Shown: positions 17,711 to 25,732, counted from the stretch's first letter. The stretch: DNA of 44,918 nucleotides from Tabrizicola sp. (GCA_025458105.1 JALOTD010000020.1:1-44918); one strand, 5' to 3'. Numbers and translations: made by a program. The notes: generated from the letters alone by a model not told the origin.

Positions 17711-18252
17711 TTGGTACCTTCCGCGCTGTGATTGGCATCATGGCGGCGCCGGGCCTCGGCAAGGTCTTGCGCCACGGCGCCGACCTTCGCGGGGGGCAGC
17801 GTCGGGTAGACCGTGCCGATCCCGTTCAGACGCAAAAGCAGGTCTTCGAGGATCGAAAAGCTGGAGAGCCAACCCGACTGATGGCCGCGCCAGTTCTCTT
17901 CGTCCGGGAAACCGGTCTGCAGGAAATGCAACCGGGTGCCCTGCCCTTCTGCAGTCAGGGTCAGCGAGATGACCGACTGCACGCGGAACATCGGAAAGCG
18001 GTAGGAAAACATCAGCCGCAGGTAGGGCACGATTTCGTGATAGGTGCCACCGATCCAGTGCGGCTGGCCGTCCTTTTCCATGTTGAAACGCCAGTTGCCG
18101 CCGGGGCGGAAGTCGATCTCACAGGTCGTCAGGTGATGGCCTTCCGGCCCCCACCAGGCCGAGACAAGGCGCGGGTCGGACCAGAGCGCGAAGGTGAAGG
18201 CAGGCGTGGCGGCGAAATGGCGGTCGAGCGCGAGAAGGTTCGAATGGGTCAT
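17707..18252 (-). CDS. AHSA1/SRPBCC-domain protein (second copy of a tandem pair)
   Basis: A 181-residue START-like (SRPBCC) protein of the activator-of-Hsp90 (AHSA1) group. The family pattern is plain: hydrophobic start of the fold (FAATPAFTFALWSDPRLVSAWWGP), FRPGGNWRFNM, GGTYHEIVPYLRLMFSYRF, ISLTLTAEGQGTRLHFLQTGF and the C-terminal helix. It resembles the protein encoded immediately upstream, so the pair looks like an old duplication. The fold makes a deep hydrophobic ligand cavity. Overlaps both neighbours by four bases (ATGA), indicating translational coupling. Confidence 0.85.
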   Translation of the reverse strand: MTHSNLLALDRHFAATPAFTFALWSDPRLVSAWWGPEGHHLTTCEIDFRPGGNWRFNMEKDGQPHWIGGTYHEIVPYLRLMFSYRFPMFRVQSVISLTLTAEGQGTRLHFLQTGFPDEENWRGHQSGWLSSFSILEDLLLRLNGIGTVYPTLPPAKVGAVAQDLAEARRRHDANHSAEGTK

Positions 18253-18794
18253 CTGGCGTTCTCCTCGAAAAGCCGCTTGCGCGCGGCTTCAAGATCGTGG
18301 CCGACCCCGTCGATATCGGTCTTTTGCGGCAGCCTGGGCCATAACGTACCCACTCCGTGCATCGCCAAAAGCGCCTCACCCATGACGCGGATTGCCTGGG
18401 GCCAACCCCGTTCGTGTTCGCGTCGGGCCTGGGTGTCAGGGAAGCCGGTCTGCAGGAAGTGAAGGCGCGTGCCATTGCCGTCGGGCGCCAGGTCGACCGA
18501 GATGACCGAGAAGAAATCGGTCCCTTCGAAGTGGTAGGAATAGACCAGCCGGTGGGTCGGTTCGACCTCGTGGTAGGTCCCGCTGACATGTTCCGTGATC
18601 TGGCCCTTGACGTTGCGGAGCGACCAGCGACCGCCAGGCCGCAGATCGACGGCAATATCGTAGGCCCGAAATCCGTGGCTGGAGCCGAACCATGACCGGA
18701 TCAACTCGGGCCGGGTCCAGACGGCCCAGACCAGCGCCGGTGGTCCCGCAAATCGGTGGGTCAACCGTAGGGCATTTGCGCTATTGTCGTCCAT
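18249..18794 (-). CDS. AHSA1/SRPBCC-domain protein (first copy of a tandem pair)
   Basis: A 181-residue AHSA1 protein with the same landmarks as its downstream neighbour: TRPELIRSWFGSSHGF, LRPGGRWSLRNVKGQ, GTYHEVEPTHRLVYSYHF, DLAPDGNGTRLHFLQTGF and a closing helix. It overlaps the arsR gene by 14 bases. ArsR-type repressors are often followed by AHSA1 genes; the SRPBCC protein is thought to bind or process the compound to which the repressor responds. The ligand here is unknown. Confidence 0.86.
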   Translation of the reverse strand: MDDNSANALRLTHRFAGPPALVWAVWTRPELIRSWFGSSHGFRAYDIAVDLRPGGRWSLRNVKGQITEHVSGTYHEVEPTHRLVYSYHFEGTDFFSVISVDLAPDGNGTRLHFLQTGFPDTQARREHERGWPQAIRVMGEALLAMHGVGTLWPRLPQKTDIDGVGHDLEAARKRLFEENAR

Positions 18795-19125
18795 TCCTTG
18801 CCGCCTCCTCGTTCAGGCGGTCGATCAGGGCGTCCATCCGGTCGAAGGCACCCTGCCAATACTGTCGGTAGTGGTCGATCCAGTTGGCGGCGCGCTGCAT
18901 GCCTTCGGGGTTCAGGTGCACGGGCCGCGTCTTGGCCACCCGTTCGCGGCGGATCAGGCCTGCTTCTTCCAGAACCCGCAGATGCTTGGAAATACCCGGC
19001 TGTGACAGGGAATTCGCCTCGACCAGCGCGGTCACAGTCTGCGCGCCATCGGCAATCTGCGCCAGGATCGCCCGACGCGTCGGGTCGCCCAAGGCGAGAA
19101 AAGTGCGGGAGAGCGGATCAGACAT
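18781..19125 (-). CDS. ArsR-family transcriptional regulator
   Basis: A 114-residue winged-helix repressor. The helix-turn-helix is at about residues 35-62 (TALVEANSLSQPGISKHLRVL), followed by the wing EEAGLIRRERVAKTRPVHL. No metal-binding ELCVCDL-type cysteines are present, so it is of the non-metal ArsR group usually found with AHSA1 genes. First gene of the arsR-AHSA1-AHSA1-GyrI unit, preceded by an AAAGGG site and by a short palindrome that may be its own operator. Confidence 0.9.
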   Translation of the reverse strand: MSDPLSRTFLALGDPTRRAILAQIADGAQTVTALVEANSLSQPGISKHLRVLEEAGLIRRERVAKTRPVHLNPEGMQRAANWIDHYRQYWQGAFDRMDALIDRLNEEAARNGRQ

Positions 19126-19150
19126 CCAATTACCCTTTCGTTATATTTCT

Positions 19151-19161
19151 GATTAGTAATC
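19151..19161. promoter_or_regulatory. Candidate operator for the arsR operon
   Basis: GATTAGTAATC is a perfect 11-base palindrome around a central G, 26 bases upstream of the arsR start. On the minus strand a TATAAC -10-like element lies between it and the gene, so a bound dimer would block the promoter. Autorepression is the family norm; the site itself is inferred. Confidence 0.4.
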
Positions 19162-19408
19162 TTATGCAGCCCTGCTGTCCAGACCGAATCACTGTCACGC
19201 ACCGAAAGACGCGCTTTCGCGGTGATCGAATGTCGGAATTGTAATATTGCGTGACACCGCAGGATACATCCTGCGCCCCCGATCACTTGAACCCCGAGGG
19301 ATAGTGGTCGGAAAAATCGATCTTTTCCGCGAATTGACTCGGTCACAGAAACGGCAGGACACTCATGGTTGCCCCATCTGCCGGGGCGCTGCCACATCGG
19401 GTCTGCCA

Positions 19409-20731
19409 ATGCGCCTGCCCCTTCTTGCCGTCGCGCTTTGCGCGCTTACGGCCTGCGCTCCGCCTGCGCAGGTGTCGAAGAACCGTCCCCTGGTCGAGAC
19501 CGGGGTGGGCTTCGGCAGGCTGTCGTCGGCCTCGCTGCCAAGCGCTGGAGCCACGGGCTCGTCACTGGCCCGCGATTTCCTGGACCTGACCTTTGCCATG
19601 GAAAGTGGACGGGGCCTGGACCGTTTCACCCGGTTCGAAGGACCGATCACCGTGGCGATCACGGGCGATGCGCCTGCCTCGGCGGCGCGGGACCTGGGGG
19701 CGCTGATCGGACGGCTGCAAAGCGAGGCCGGCATCGACATTCGTCCCGCCAGCGGCGGCGCGGCCACAATCACTGTCGAATTCGCCGACCGCAGTGTGCT
19801 GCGCCGCCTCGCCCCGCAGGCTGCCTGCTTTGTGGTGCCGAACGTCGGCTCGCTTGCTGACTATCGCCGTTTGCGTGGGTCGCCCCAAGTTGATTGGGCC
19901 GAGGTGACCGAACGTCGTCAGGCTGCAATCTTCATCCCGTCCGATACCAGCCCGCAGGAAGTGCGCGACTGCCTGCATGAGGAACTGGCCCAGGCGCTTG
20001 GTCCGCTGAATGACCTTTACCGGCTGTCCGACAGCGTCTTCAACGACGACAACTTTCACTCCGTGCTGACCGGCTTTGACATGCAGGTCTTGCGGCTGAC
20101 CTATTCCCCCCGGATTGCCAGCGGCATGCCACGCGATCAGGTTGCGGCAACCCTGTTCGGGGCGGGCGGAATGGGCGCAACACCAAGCCCCGGGGCCTGG
20201 TCCCAAGCGATCGAGACTGCACTTGGACGCTCGGGCAGCCTGGCGGCGCGGCAGGATGCGGCCGGGCGCGCGCTCGACCTTGCCTTGCGGCAGGGCTGGC
20301 AGGACGCGCGGCTTGGCTTCAGCCATTTCGCTGTCGGGCGCCTGACGGCGGGGTCCGACCCGGAGTCAGCGCTGCAGCACTTCGATGCAGCCGCCGCCGT
20401 CTATGCCCGACTGCCGGGCGGAAGCGTCCATCTGGCTCATGTTGACATGCAGCGGGCGGCCATTGCGCTTGCGGCGGGCCGGAATGACGATGTCCTGATG
20501 CTGACAGACCGCGCGATGCCGGTCGTCCGGGCCAATGAAAACCTTGCGCTTCTTGCAACGCTGATGCTGATCCGGGCCGAGGCGATGGAGCGGCTGGGTG
20601 ACGCAGATGGCGCGGCGGCCCTGCGGCTCGACACGGTGTCTTACGCGCGCTATGGCTTTGGGTCTGACAGCATGGTCCGGGCTAGGGTGCGCGATATTGC
20701 GGCCGTGGCCGACCGCGCAGGCAACGGCTGA
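19409..20731 (+). CDS. DUF2927 family lipoprotein
   Basis: A 440-residue exported protein from the ATG at 19409. The lipoprotein signal ends in the lipobox LTAC (Cys15), so the mature protein should be membrane-anchored. The middle region contains the DUF2927 pattern, including RFEGPITVAITG and a conserved segment ending in DCLHEELAQALGPLNDLYRLSDSVFNDDN; the HEE and DDN residues suggest a metal-dependent peptidase-like core but this is unproven. The C-terminal 150 residues are helical, TPR-like. Family members are common in Rhodobacteraceae and have no known function. The signal peptide argues for this start over an upstream ATG at 19247, which would bury it. Confidence 0.75.
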   Translation: MRLPLLAVALCALTACAPPAQVSKNRPLVETGVGFGRLSSASLPSAGATGSSLARDFLDLTFAMESGRGLDRFTRFEGPITVAITGDAPASAARDLGALIGRLQSEAGIDIRPASGGAATITVEFADRSVLRRLAPQAACFVVPNVGSLADYRRLRGSPQVDWAEVTERRQAAIFIPSDTSPQEVRDCLHEELAQALGPLNDLYRLSDSVFNDDNFHSVLTGFDMQVLRLTYSPRIASGMPRDQVAATLFGAGGMGATPSPGAWSQAIETALGRSGSLAARQDAAGRALDLALRQGWQDARLGFSHFAVGRLTAGSDPESALQHFDAAAAVYARLPGGSVHLAHVDMQRAAIALAAGRNDDVLMLTDRAMPVVRANENLALLATLMLIRAEAMERLGDADGAAALRLDTVSYARYGFGSDSMVRARVRDIAAVADRAGNG

Positions 20732-20762
20732 GGGGGCGTCCAAGCCCCGGAAAAGGGGCGGG

Positions 20763-20933
20763 ATGTTCGTGATCGGCGGTCTGGTTCTGGGGGTGGCGTT
20801 CGGGGGGCTCAGCGCCAAGCGGCGCGGTGGTAAACCTGCCGACATCGCGCAATACGCCGCCGTCTACGCCATCCTGTTCGGGCTGATCGGCCTCTTTCTG
20901 ACGCTGTTCCTTGACCGCATGTTGCGCGGCTGA
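20763..20933 (+). CDS. Small two-helix membrane protein
   Basis: A 56-residue protein with two hydrophobic segments (VIGGLVLGVAFGGL and AVYAILFGLIGLFLTLFL) separated by a basic loop AKRRGGKPADIAQY. The ATG at 20763 follows an AAAAGGGGCGGG ribosome site; longer readings run back into the lipoprotein gene. Similar short proteins of unknown function occur in related bacteria. It lies 31 bases after the lipoprotein stop and is followed by the triple-hairpin element. Confidence 0.65.
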   Translation: MFVIGGLVLGVAFGGLSAKRRGGKPADIAQYAAVYAILFGLIGLFLTLFLDRMLRG

Positions 20934-20947
20934 TGCGCCAGGTGGGG

Positions 20948-21015
20948 GCGGAATTTTCGAAAATTCCGCGCCGGAGCCTTCAAAGGCTCCGATCCGATTT
21001 CTTTGAAGAAATCGG
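20948..21015. repeat. Array of three perfect hairpins (REP-like element)
   Basis: Three consecutive inverted repeats fill 68 bases: a 22-base palindrome centred on TTTTCGAAAA (20948-20969), CGGAGCCTT-CA-AAGGCTCCG (20972-20991) and CCGATTTCTT-TG-AAGAAATCGG (20994-21015). No T-run follows, and the last arm ends 10 bases before the next start codon. A related, degenerate copy of the first hairpin is at 33509-33530. The modular build resembles REP/BIME elements; I recall similar sequences from Rhodobacteraceae genomes. Confidence 0.75.
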
Positions 21016-21025
21016 CGGTTAGCCC

Positions 21026-22207
21026 ATGTTCCTTCCCTTTTTCCAGACACTGCGGGAAGAGGGCGTGCCAGTCAGCTTGCGCGAATTCCTGGCCTTTCTG
21101 GAAGCACTGTCCGCCGGGCTGGTGATCTACGACCCTGAGGGGTTTTACCATCTGGCCCGGCTGACCCTGGTCAAGGACGAACGCCACATCGACCGCTTTG
21201 ACCGCGCCTTCGCCCGGGCGTTTTCGGGGCTGGAAGGTGTCACGGCGGAGCAGGTGCGAGAGGCCTTGGACCTGCCGCGCGACTGGCTGGAAAAGCTGGC
21301 CGAGCGGCACCTGACGGCCGAGGAACGCGCAGCCGTGCAGGCCATGGGCGGGTTCGACAAGCTGATGGAGACGCTGCGCCAGCGTCTGGAGGAGCAGAAG
21401 GGCCGCCATCAGGGCGGGTCGAAATGGGTGGGCACAGCGGGGACGTCGCCTTTCGGCGCCTATGGCTACAACCCCGAAGGCGTGCGGATCGGCCAGGATG
21501 AAAGTCGCCACCAGCGTGCGGTCAAGGTCTGGGACCTGCGCGAGTTCCGCAATCTGGACGGCGATGCGGAAATCGGGACCCGAACAATGAAACTGGCGCT
21601 TCGCCGCTTGCGCCGCTGGGCGCGCGATGGCGCTGCAGAAGAGCTTGACCTTGACGGCACCATCCGCGCCACAGCGGCACAGGGCTGGCTTGATGTGCAG
21701 ACAAGGCCGGAGCGCCGGAATGCGGTCAAAGTGCTTCTGTTCCTCGACATCGGAGGATCGATGGACCCGTATGTCCGGGTGATGGAGGAGCTGTTCACTG
21801 CCGCCAAGGCCGAGTTCCGGCATCTGGAGGTCTTCTATTTCCACAACTGCGTCTACGAGGGGCTCTGGCGCGACAACCGCCGCCGGTGGGAGGCGCAGAC
21901 CCCGACCTGGGACGTGATCCGCACCTATGGCGCCGACTGGCGGCTGATCCTTGTCGGTGACGCCGCGATGTCGCCTTACGAGATCACCCATCCAGGGGGC
22001 GCGAACGAGCACTGGAACCGAGAGGCGGGCGAGGTCTGGCTGCGACGGATCAGGACCCAATGGCCGTATCACCTTTGGATCAACCCAGTCGAGGAACGGG
22101 CCTGGAGCTACAGCCGGTCCACGGGCCTGATCCGCGACCTGTTTGAGGGGCGCATGGTGCCGATGACGCTGGATGGGTTGGCGAAAGGGATAAGAGAGCT
22201 GAGATGA
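21026..22207 (+). CDS. VWA (CoxE-like) domain protein, probable MoxR partner
   Basis: A 393-residue protein whose N-terminal 200 residues are helical and whose C-terminal half is a von Willebrand A domain. The metal-ion-dependent adhesion site reads DIGGSM (Asp241 to Ser245), followed by FYFHNCVYEGLW, ILVGDAAMSPYE and a closing WINPVEERAWSYSRS segment. CoxE/YehP-type VWA proteins act with MoxR AAA+ ATPases in metallo-enzyme maturation; the MoxR gene at 16356 is the obvious partner. No ribosome site is obvious because the hairpin array runs to just before the ATG. Overlaps the next gene by four bases. Confidence 0.85.
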   Translation: MFLPFFQTLREEGVPVSLREFLAFLEALSAGLVIYDPEGFYHLARLTLVKDERHIDRFDRAFARAFSGLEGVTAEQVREALDLPRDWLEKLAERHLTAEERAAVQAMGGFDKLMETLRQRLEEQKGRHQGGSKWVGTAGTSPFGAYGYNPEGVRIGQDESRHQRAVKVWDLREFRNLDGDAEIGTRTMKLALRRLRRWARDGAAEELDLDGTIRATAAQGWLDVQTRPERRNAVKVLLFLDIGGSMDPYVRVMEELFTAAKAEFRHLEVFYFHNCVYEGLWRDNRRRWEAQTPTWDVIRTYGADWRLILVGDAAMSPYEITHPGGANEHWNREAGEVWLRRIRTQWPYHLWINPVEERAWSYSRSTGLIRDLFEGRMVPMTLDGLAKGIRELR

Positions 22208-22551
22208 GCCGTCTTCTGGCCCTATGGCGCGCGCGGCCCTGGCTGACCCTGGCCTTCCTGATGGCCTGTGCCGTCACCCTGTTCTTTGCCGGTCGCTTCA
22301 CGGTCTACACGGTCTATTGGGCCAGCCATCAGGAAGTACCGGTCGAGCCCTGGATGACCGTGGGCTATGTCGCGCGGTCCTGGGGCCTCGACCCACGTGC
22401 GTTGGACGAAGCCGCAGGCCTGCCCATGCCCGAGGCGAAGGGTCGCCCGCAGCCCCTGGCCGAGATCGCGCAAGACAGGGGCGTGCCTGTGGCCCAAGTT
22501 ATCGCCGAGGTCGAGGCCGCCATCGCAAAGTTGCGGGTGGCCGGGGAATGA
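22204..22551 (+). CDS. Single-pass membrane protein of unknown function
   Basis: A 115-residue protein with one membrane helix at about 14-36 (LTLAFLMACAVTLFFAGRF) and a soluble C-terminal domain of about 70 residues (EPWMTVGYVARSWGLDP; PLAEIAQDRGVPVAQVIAEVEAA) that looks like a small helical, SAM- or helix-turn-helix-like fold. It starts inside the VWA stop (ATGA) and ends inside the DedA start (ATGA), so all three are likely co-translated. No named family recognised. Confidence 0.7.
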   Translation: MSRLLALWRARPWLTLAFLMACAVTLFFAGRFTVYTVYWASHQEVPVEPWMTVGYVARSWGLDPRALDEAAGLPMPEAKGRPQPLAEIAQDRGVPVAQVIAEVEAAIAKLRVAGE

Positions 22552-23162
22552 CCGACTGGCTGCTGGCGCTGGTCCCGCAATACGGGCTGTGGCTACTGGC
22601 GGCGACAACCTTCCTTTCATGCCTGGCATTGCCTATTCCGGCGTCGGTCCTGATGCTGACGGCGGGAGGCTTTGCAGCGGCGGGCGATCTGGTCCTGGGA
22701 CAGGCGTTTCTTGCTGCATCAGCAGGTGGTGTCATGGGGGACCAGCTGGGCTTTTGGGCAGGCCGGGGTCTGGGCGCAGGACGTCTGGGGCGGCTTCGGC
22801 CAGACCCAGCGCGCGACCGTCTTTTGGCCAAGGCCAAGGGTCTGATGGAACGCAAGGGGTTGGTCGCGGTGTTCCTGACACGCTGGCTTATCAGCCCGCT
22901 GGGTCCTTATGTGAACCTGATTTCCGGCAGCTCCGGCTACTCCTGGGGCCGCTTCACCCTGGCCGGCCTCACGGGCGAAGCCGTCTGGGCGGGTCTTTAC
23001 GTTGGTGCAGGCTACAGCTTTGGCGGCAACATCGCGGCGGCGAGCAACGCCATCGGCTCGCTTCTGGGGATGATCGGCGGGGCGGGCGCAGTCGTGGCGC
23101 TGGGCTACTGGCTGTTCATTTCTACCGCAGGCAAGGCCGCTTTGCGCGGAACCGAACGCTGA
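22548..23162 (+). CDS. DedA/VTT family membrane protein
   Basis: A 204-residue polytopic protein with the DedA/VTT fold: N-terminal helix (LLAATTFLSCLALPIPASVLML), the re-entrant glycine-rich GGVMGDQLGFWAGRGLG, the family arginine and GP motif FLTRWLISPLGPYVNLISG, and two C-terminal helices. DedA proteins act as lipid scramblases/flippases or support membrane potential. The ATG overlaps the stop of the previous gene. Its length is typical. Confidence 0.87.
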   Translation: MTDWLLALVPQYGLWLLAATTFLSCLALPIPASVLMLTAGGFAAAGDLVLGQAFLAASAGGVMGDQLGFWAGRGLGAGRLGRLRPDPARDRLLAKAKGLMERKGLVAVFLTRWLISPLGPYVNLISGSSGYSWGRFTLAGLTGEAVWAGLYVGAGYSFGGNIAAASNAIGSLLGMIGGAGAVVALGYWLFISTAGKAALRGTER

Positions 23163-23175
23163 CTATATCCCGCGC

Positions 23176-23859
23176 ATGACAAAGCTTTTGCCGCTCCTTT
23201 TCGCCGTCCTCTACGCCGTCCTGATGGTGCGCTTTTCCGTCTGGCGGACGAAGAAGATGCTGGCGGCACAGTCCCAGCCCTTGACCGACCCGTCGATCAC
23301 GCGCCTCGCCGACCAGATGGCCGCAGCGCTCGACCTGCCACAGATCAAGGTGAATGTGTTCGAGGTCGAGCCGGTGAACGGCCTTGCTTCGCCGGACGGG
23401 CAGATTTACCTGACCCGCGGTTTCCTGAACCGCAAGGCCCGCGGCGAAGTCTCGCCGGAAGAGCTGGCCAGCGTCATCGCCCATGAGATGGGCCATGTGG
23501 CACTGGGACACATGCGGCGGCGGATGATCGACTTTACCGGGCAGAACGCGGTCTTCGTGATGCTGTCGGCGCTGCTGAGCCGGTTTCTGCCCTTTATCGG
23601 CATCTGGATCGCCAATCTGATCTCGACCGCGCTGATGGCCCGGCTTTCCCGGCGTGACGAGTTCGAAGCGGACGCCTATGCCAGCGCGCTGCTTATCAAG
23701 GCAGGCATCGGGACGGGGCCGCAGAAGTCGCTGTTCCGCAAGCTGGAGGCACTGACCCAGAACCGGGCGGAAGGGATTCCGGCCTGGCTCTTGAGCCACC
23801 CGAAAGTCGAAGAGCGGATCGCGGCCATTGAGGCAAACGAGGCGCGCTGGTTGGGATAA
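23176..23859 (+). CDS. M48 family membrane metallopeptidase
   Basis: A 227-residue zinc peptidase of the HtpX/M48 type. There is an N-terminal membrane helix (residues 3-21), the zinc-binding HEMGH at 103-107, a hydrophobic pair of helices (VFVMLSALLSRFLPF; GIWIANLISTALM), and the third zinc ligand in RRDEFEADAYAS. M48 proteins degrade misfolded membrane proteins. It is shorter than E. coli HtpX (about 290) because the N-terminal double helix is reduced. Follows the DedA gene by 13 bases on the same strand. Confidence 0.88.
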   Translation: MTKLLPLLFAVLYAVLMVRFSVWRTKKMLAAQSQPLTDPSITRLADQMAAALDLPQIKVNVFEVEPVNGLASPDGQIYLTRGFLNRKARGEVSPEELASVIAHEMGHVALGHMRRRMIDFTGQNAVFVMLSALLSRFLPFIGIWIANLISTALMARLSRRDEFEADAYASALLIKAGIGTGPQKSLFRKLEALTQNRAEGIPAWLLSHPKVEERIAAIEANEARWLG

Positions 23860-23869
23860 CGGGCACATC

Positions 23870-23907
23870 TCCTGCGGAACAGATGTCGCAAATTCCCCGC
23901 CGCAGGA
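23870..23907. terminator. Inverted repeat between convergent genes, possible bidirectional terminator
   Basis: TCCTGCGG and CCGCAGGA form an 8-bp stem around a 22-base loop in the 57-base gap between the M48 and PIN gene ends. No T-run follows, so an intrinsic terminator function is uncertain. Confidence 0.35.
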
Positions 23908-23916
23908 CTTTGCGCC

Positions 23917-24507
23917 CTACAACTCCAGCGCTTTACCCAGCCGATAGAGCCTGACGCGTTTGAGCAGGGGCTTCAGCGGGACCGGTAGGCCGGAAATCGC
24001 CTCGGCCTTGGCGCGGACGGTCTCGACAATCCGGGCCATCGCGTCCGGATGGCGGGACTGCAGCTCCCAGAGAAACCCGTCGGGATCGCGCCGACGGATG
24101 CCTTCGGCAGCCAGGACGTGGCCGGGAAAATCATGGGCGTTGAAAGTGACGATGGCATCGGCCCCGCTGGCGATGGCGGTGGCCAGAACATGGACATCGT
24201 CCGGATCGGGTAGGATCAGCCGCGCCTCGATCTCGGGGTGGTCGCGCACCAGCGCGCGCGGGAAGGCCGCGCGCAACGTTGCGGCTTCACCTTCGGCTAT
24301 GGCCGGGGCGGCGGGACCAAGCTTGGCCGTCGCCAGCACCCATTCGCGCAGGATGCGGTTAGAGAAGACCGGCTGGTAAAGACCCGCCTCGCCCGCGCCC
24401 TGCAGTATCTCGCGCAGGACGGTGGGATACAGCACGCAGGCGTCAAGGACCGCCTTAGGCGCGCCCTGCGAGGGCGTAGGGTGGGCAGTCCTGCCCACGT
24501 TACCCAT
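23917..24507 (-). CDS. PIN-domain protein (RSP_2648 type)
   Basis: A 196-residue PIN-fold nuclease-like protein. Acidic active-site residues are visible in VLDACVLYP (first Asp), ILREWV (Glu), DPDDVHVLATAIASGADAIVTFN (Asp) and HDFPG. It is longer than toxin-type VapC (about 130) and has no vapB-like antitoxin gene; instead it partners the RNA methyltransferase gene upstream, overlapping it by eight bases, as in R. sphaeroides. The first 17 residues are encoded by a dispersed inverted repeat (24476-24505), and the family normally starts at about residue 18. No alternative start codon occurs there, so translation probably begins at this ATG or at a GTG three codons later. Confidence 0.8.
   Translation of the reverse strand: MGNVGRTAHPTPSQGAPKAVLDACVLYPTVLREILQGAGEAGLYQPVFSNRILREWVLATAKLGPAAPAIAEGEAATLRAAFPRALVRDHPEIEARLILPDPDDVHVLATAIASGADAIVTFNAHDFPGHVLAAEGIRRRDPDGFLWELQSRHPDAMARIVETVRAKAEAISGLPVPLKPLLKRVRLYRLGKALEL
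24476..24505. repeat. Dispersed GTAGGGTGGGC-type inverted repeat, copy 1
   Basis: GTAGGGTGGGCAG-TC-CTGCCCAC with a trailing ACCC; the core GTGGGCAG/CTGCCCAC is perfect. It overlaps the start of the PIN gene and the end of the methyltransferase gene. A second copy is at 44613-44643. The same kind of sequence is scattered through genomes of this family, from memory. Confidence 0.75.
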
Positions 24508-25732
24508 CCAGCCGGAAGGTCAAGGCCTTGAGATAAGAGCTTTCGGCCAGTTGCGGCAGGACCGGGTGGTCGGGCCCGGCAAAACCTGTGTGGATGATCT
24601 GTCCGCGCCGCCCCCCGCGCCCGATACCCCGGGCCGATGCATTTCGGAAAGCGGTCAGGTCGGCCGCATGGCTGCAAGAGCACAGGACAAGATAGCCTCC
24701 GGGCGCGACCAGCGGGGCCGCCAGCCGGGCGATGCGTTCATAGGCGCGCAGGCCGGCCTCCAAGGCGGGTTTCGCCGGGGCAAAGGCCGGGGGATCGCAG
24801 ATCACCAGATCGAAGCGCGCGCCCTCCGACCCCAGCGCCTCCAGCACCTCGAACGCGTCGCCCTGGCGGATGGCCAGACGGTCCGCAAAGCCCGAGGCCC
24901 CTGCCCCGCCTTGCGCAAGCTGCAGCGCCGCAGCCGAGGCATCGACTGCCAATGCCCGAGCCGCCCCACCCGCCAGGGCCGCGAGTGCAAAGCCGCCAAC
25001 ATGGGTGAAGACATCCAGCACCCGCGCGCCCTTGGCCAGTCGGGCGGCAAAGGCGTGGTTCGAGCGCTGGTCGAAGAACAGGCCCGTCTTCTGCCCGCCC
25101 ATGAGATCGGCAAGATAGGTAGCCCCGTTCATCGGCACCGGAACCGGGGCCTTGGGCGCAGGACCCTGGACCACCGAGATCTCCTCGCCCAGCCCCTCCA
25201 GCGCCCGCGCGCGGCCTTGGCCGTTCTTGATGACGGTTGTCACGCCCGTGACCGCAACCAGCGCACCCACCAGGGCGTCGAGATGCGCCTCGGCCCAGGC
25301 CGCGTTTGGCTGGACGACGGCCACTTCGCCGAACCGGTCAATGATGACCCCGGGCAAGCCATCGGCCTCGGCATGAACCAGACGGTAATATGGCGCACCA
25401 AACAAGCGCGCCCGCAAATCAAGCGCACGGGTCAGGCGGGCGGCGAACCACGCCGGATCGACCGTGGTGTCGGGGTCTCGGTCCAGCATCCGCGCAATGA
25501 TCTTCGACCGGGTGTTGACAGTCACCAGGCCCAGGGGCTGCCGCTCGGCATCCTCCAGCACCGCCAGGGCGCCGGGGACAAGGGCTTGTGTCCGCCGGTC
25601 GGTCACCAGTTCGTCGGCATAGACCCAGGGAAACCCGTGCCGGATCGCCCGCGCCTCTGCCTTGGGTTTCAGGCGGACTGTGGGCAGGCTGCGGGTTTGC
25701 ATCGGAGCGGGGTTCTGGCTATCGTCAGTCAT
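24500..25732 (-). CDS. RSP_2647-type class I SAM-dependent RNA methyltransferase (RlmI-like)
   Basis: A 410-residue protein from the ATG at 25732 (GGGGGC site); an ATG 33 codons upstream would give an unrelated extension. The N-terminal PUA domain (LKPKAEARAIRHGFPWVYADEL) is followed by the ADGLPGVIIDRFG linker, GGQKTGLFFDQRSNH, the SAM-binding VLDVFTHVGGFAL, the catalytic DLVICDPPAF and CSCSH near the end. This is the layout of RlmI, which makes 5-methylcytosine in 23S rRNA; the R. sphaeroides homologue is classed as an RNA methyltransferase. Divergent from edd. Confidence 0.87.
   Translation of the reverse strand: MTDDSQNPAPMQTRSLPTVRLKPKAEARAIRHGFPWVYADELVTDRRTQALVPGALAVLEDAERQPLGLVTVNTRSKIIARMLDRDPDTTVDPAWFAARLTRALDLRARLFGAPYYRLVHAEADGLPGVIIDRFGEVAVVQPNAAWAEAHLDALVGALVAVTGVTTVIKNGQGRARALEGLGEEISVVQGPAPKAPVPVPMNGATYLADLMGGQKTGLFFDQRSNHAFAARLAKGARVLDVFTHVGGFALAALAGGAARALAVDASAAALQLAQGGAGASGFADRLAIRQGDAFEVLEALGSEGARFDLVICDPPAFAPAKPALEAGLRAYERIARLAAPLVAPGGYLVLCSCSHAADLTAFRNASARGIGRGGRRGQIIHTGFAGPDHPVLPQLAESSYLKALTFRLDG

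Noticed and set aside
19247..19408. Longer start for the DUF2927 lipoprotein
   Set aside because: It would put 54 residues before the signal peptide and lipobox.
23917..24507. VapBC toxin-antitoxin system
   Set aside because: The PIN protein is too long for VapC, and the upstream partner is an RNA methyltransferase, not an antitoxin.
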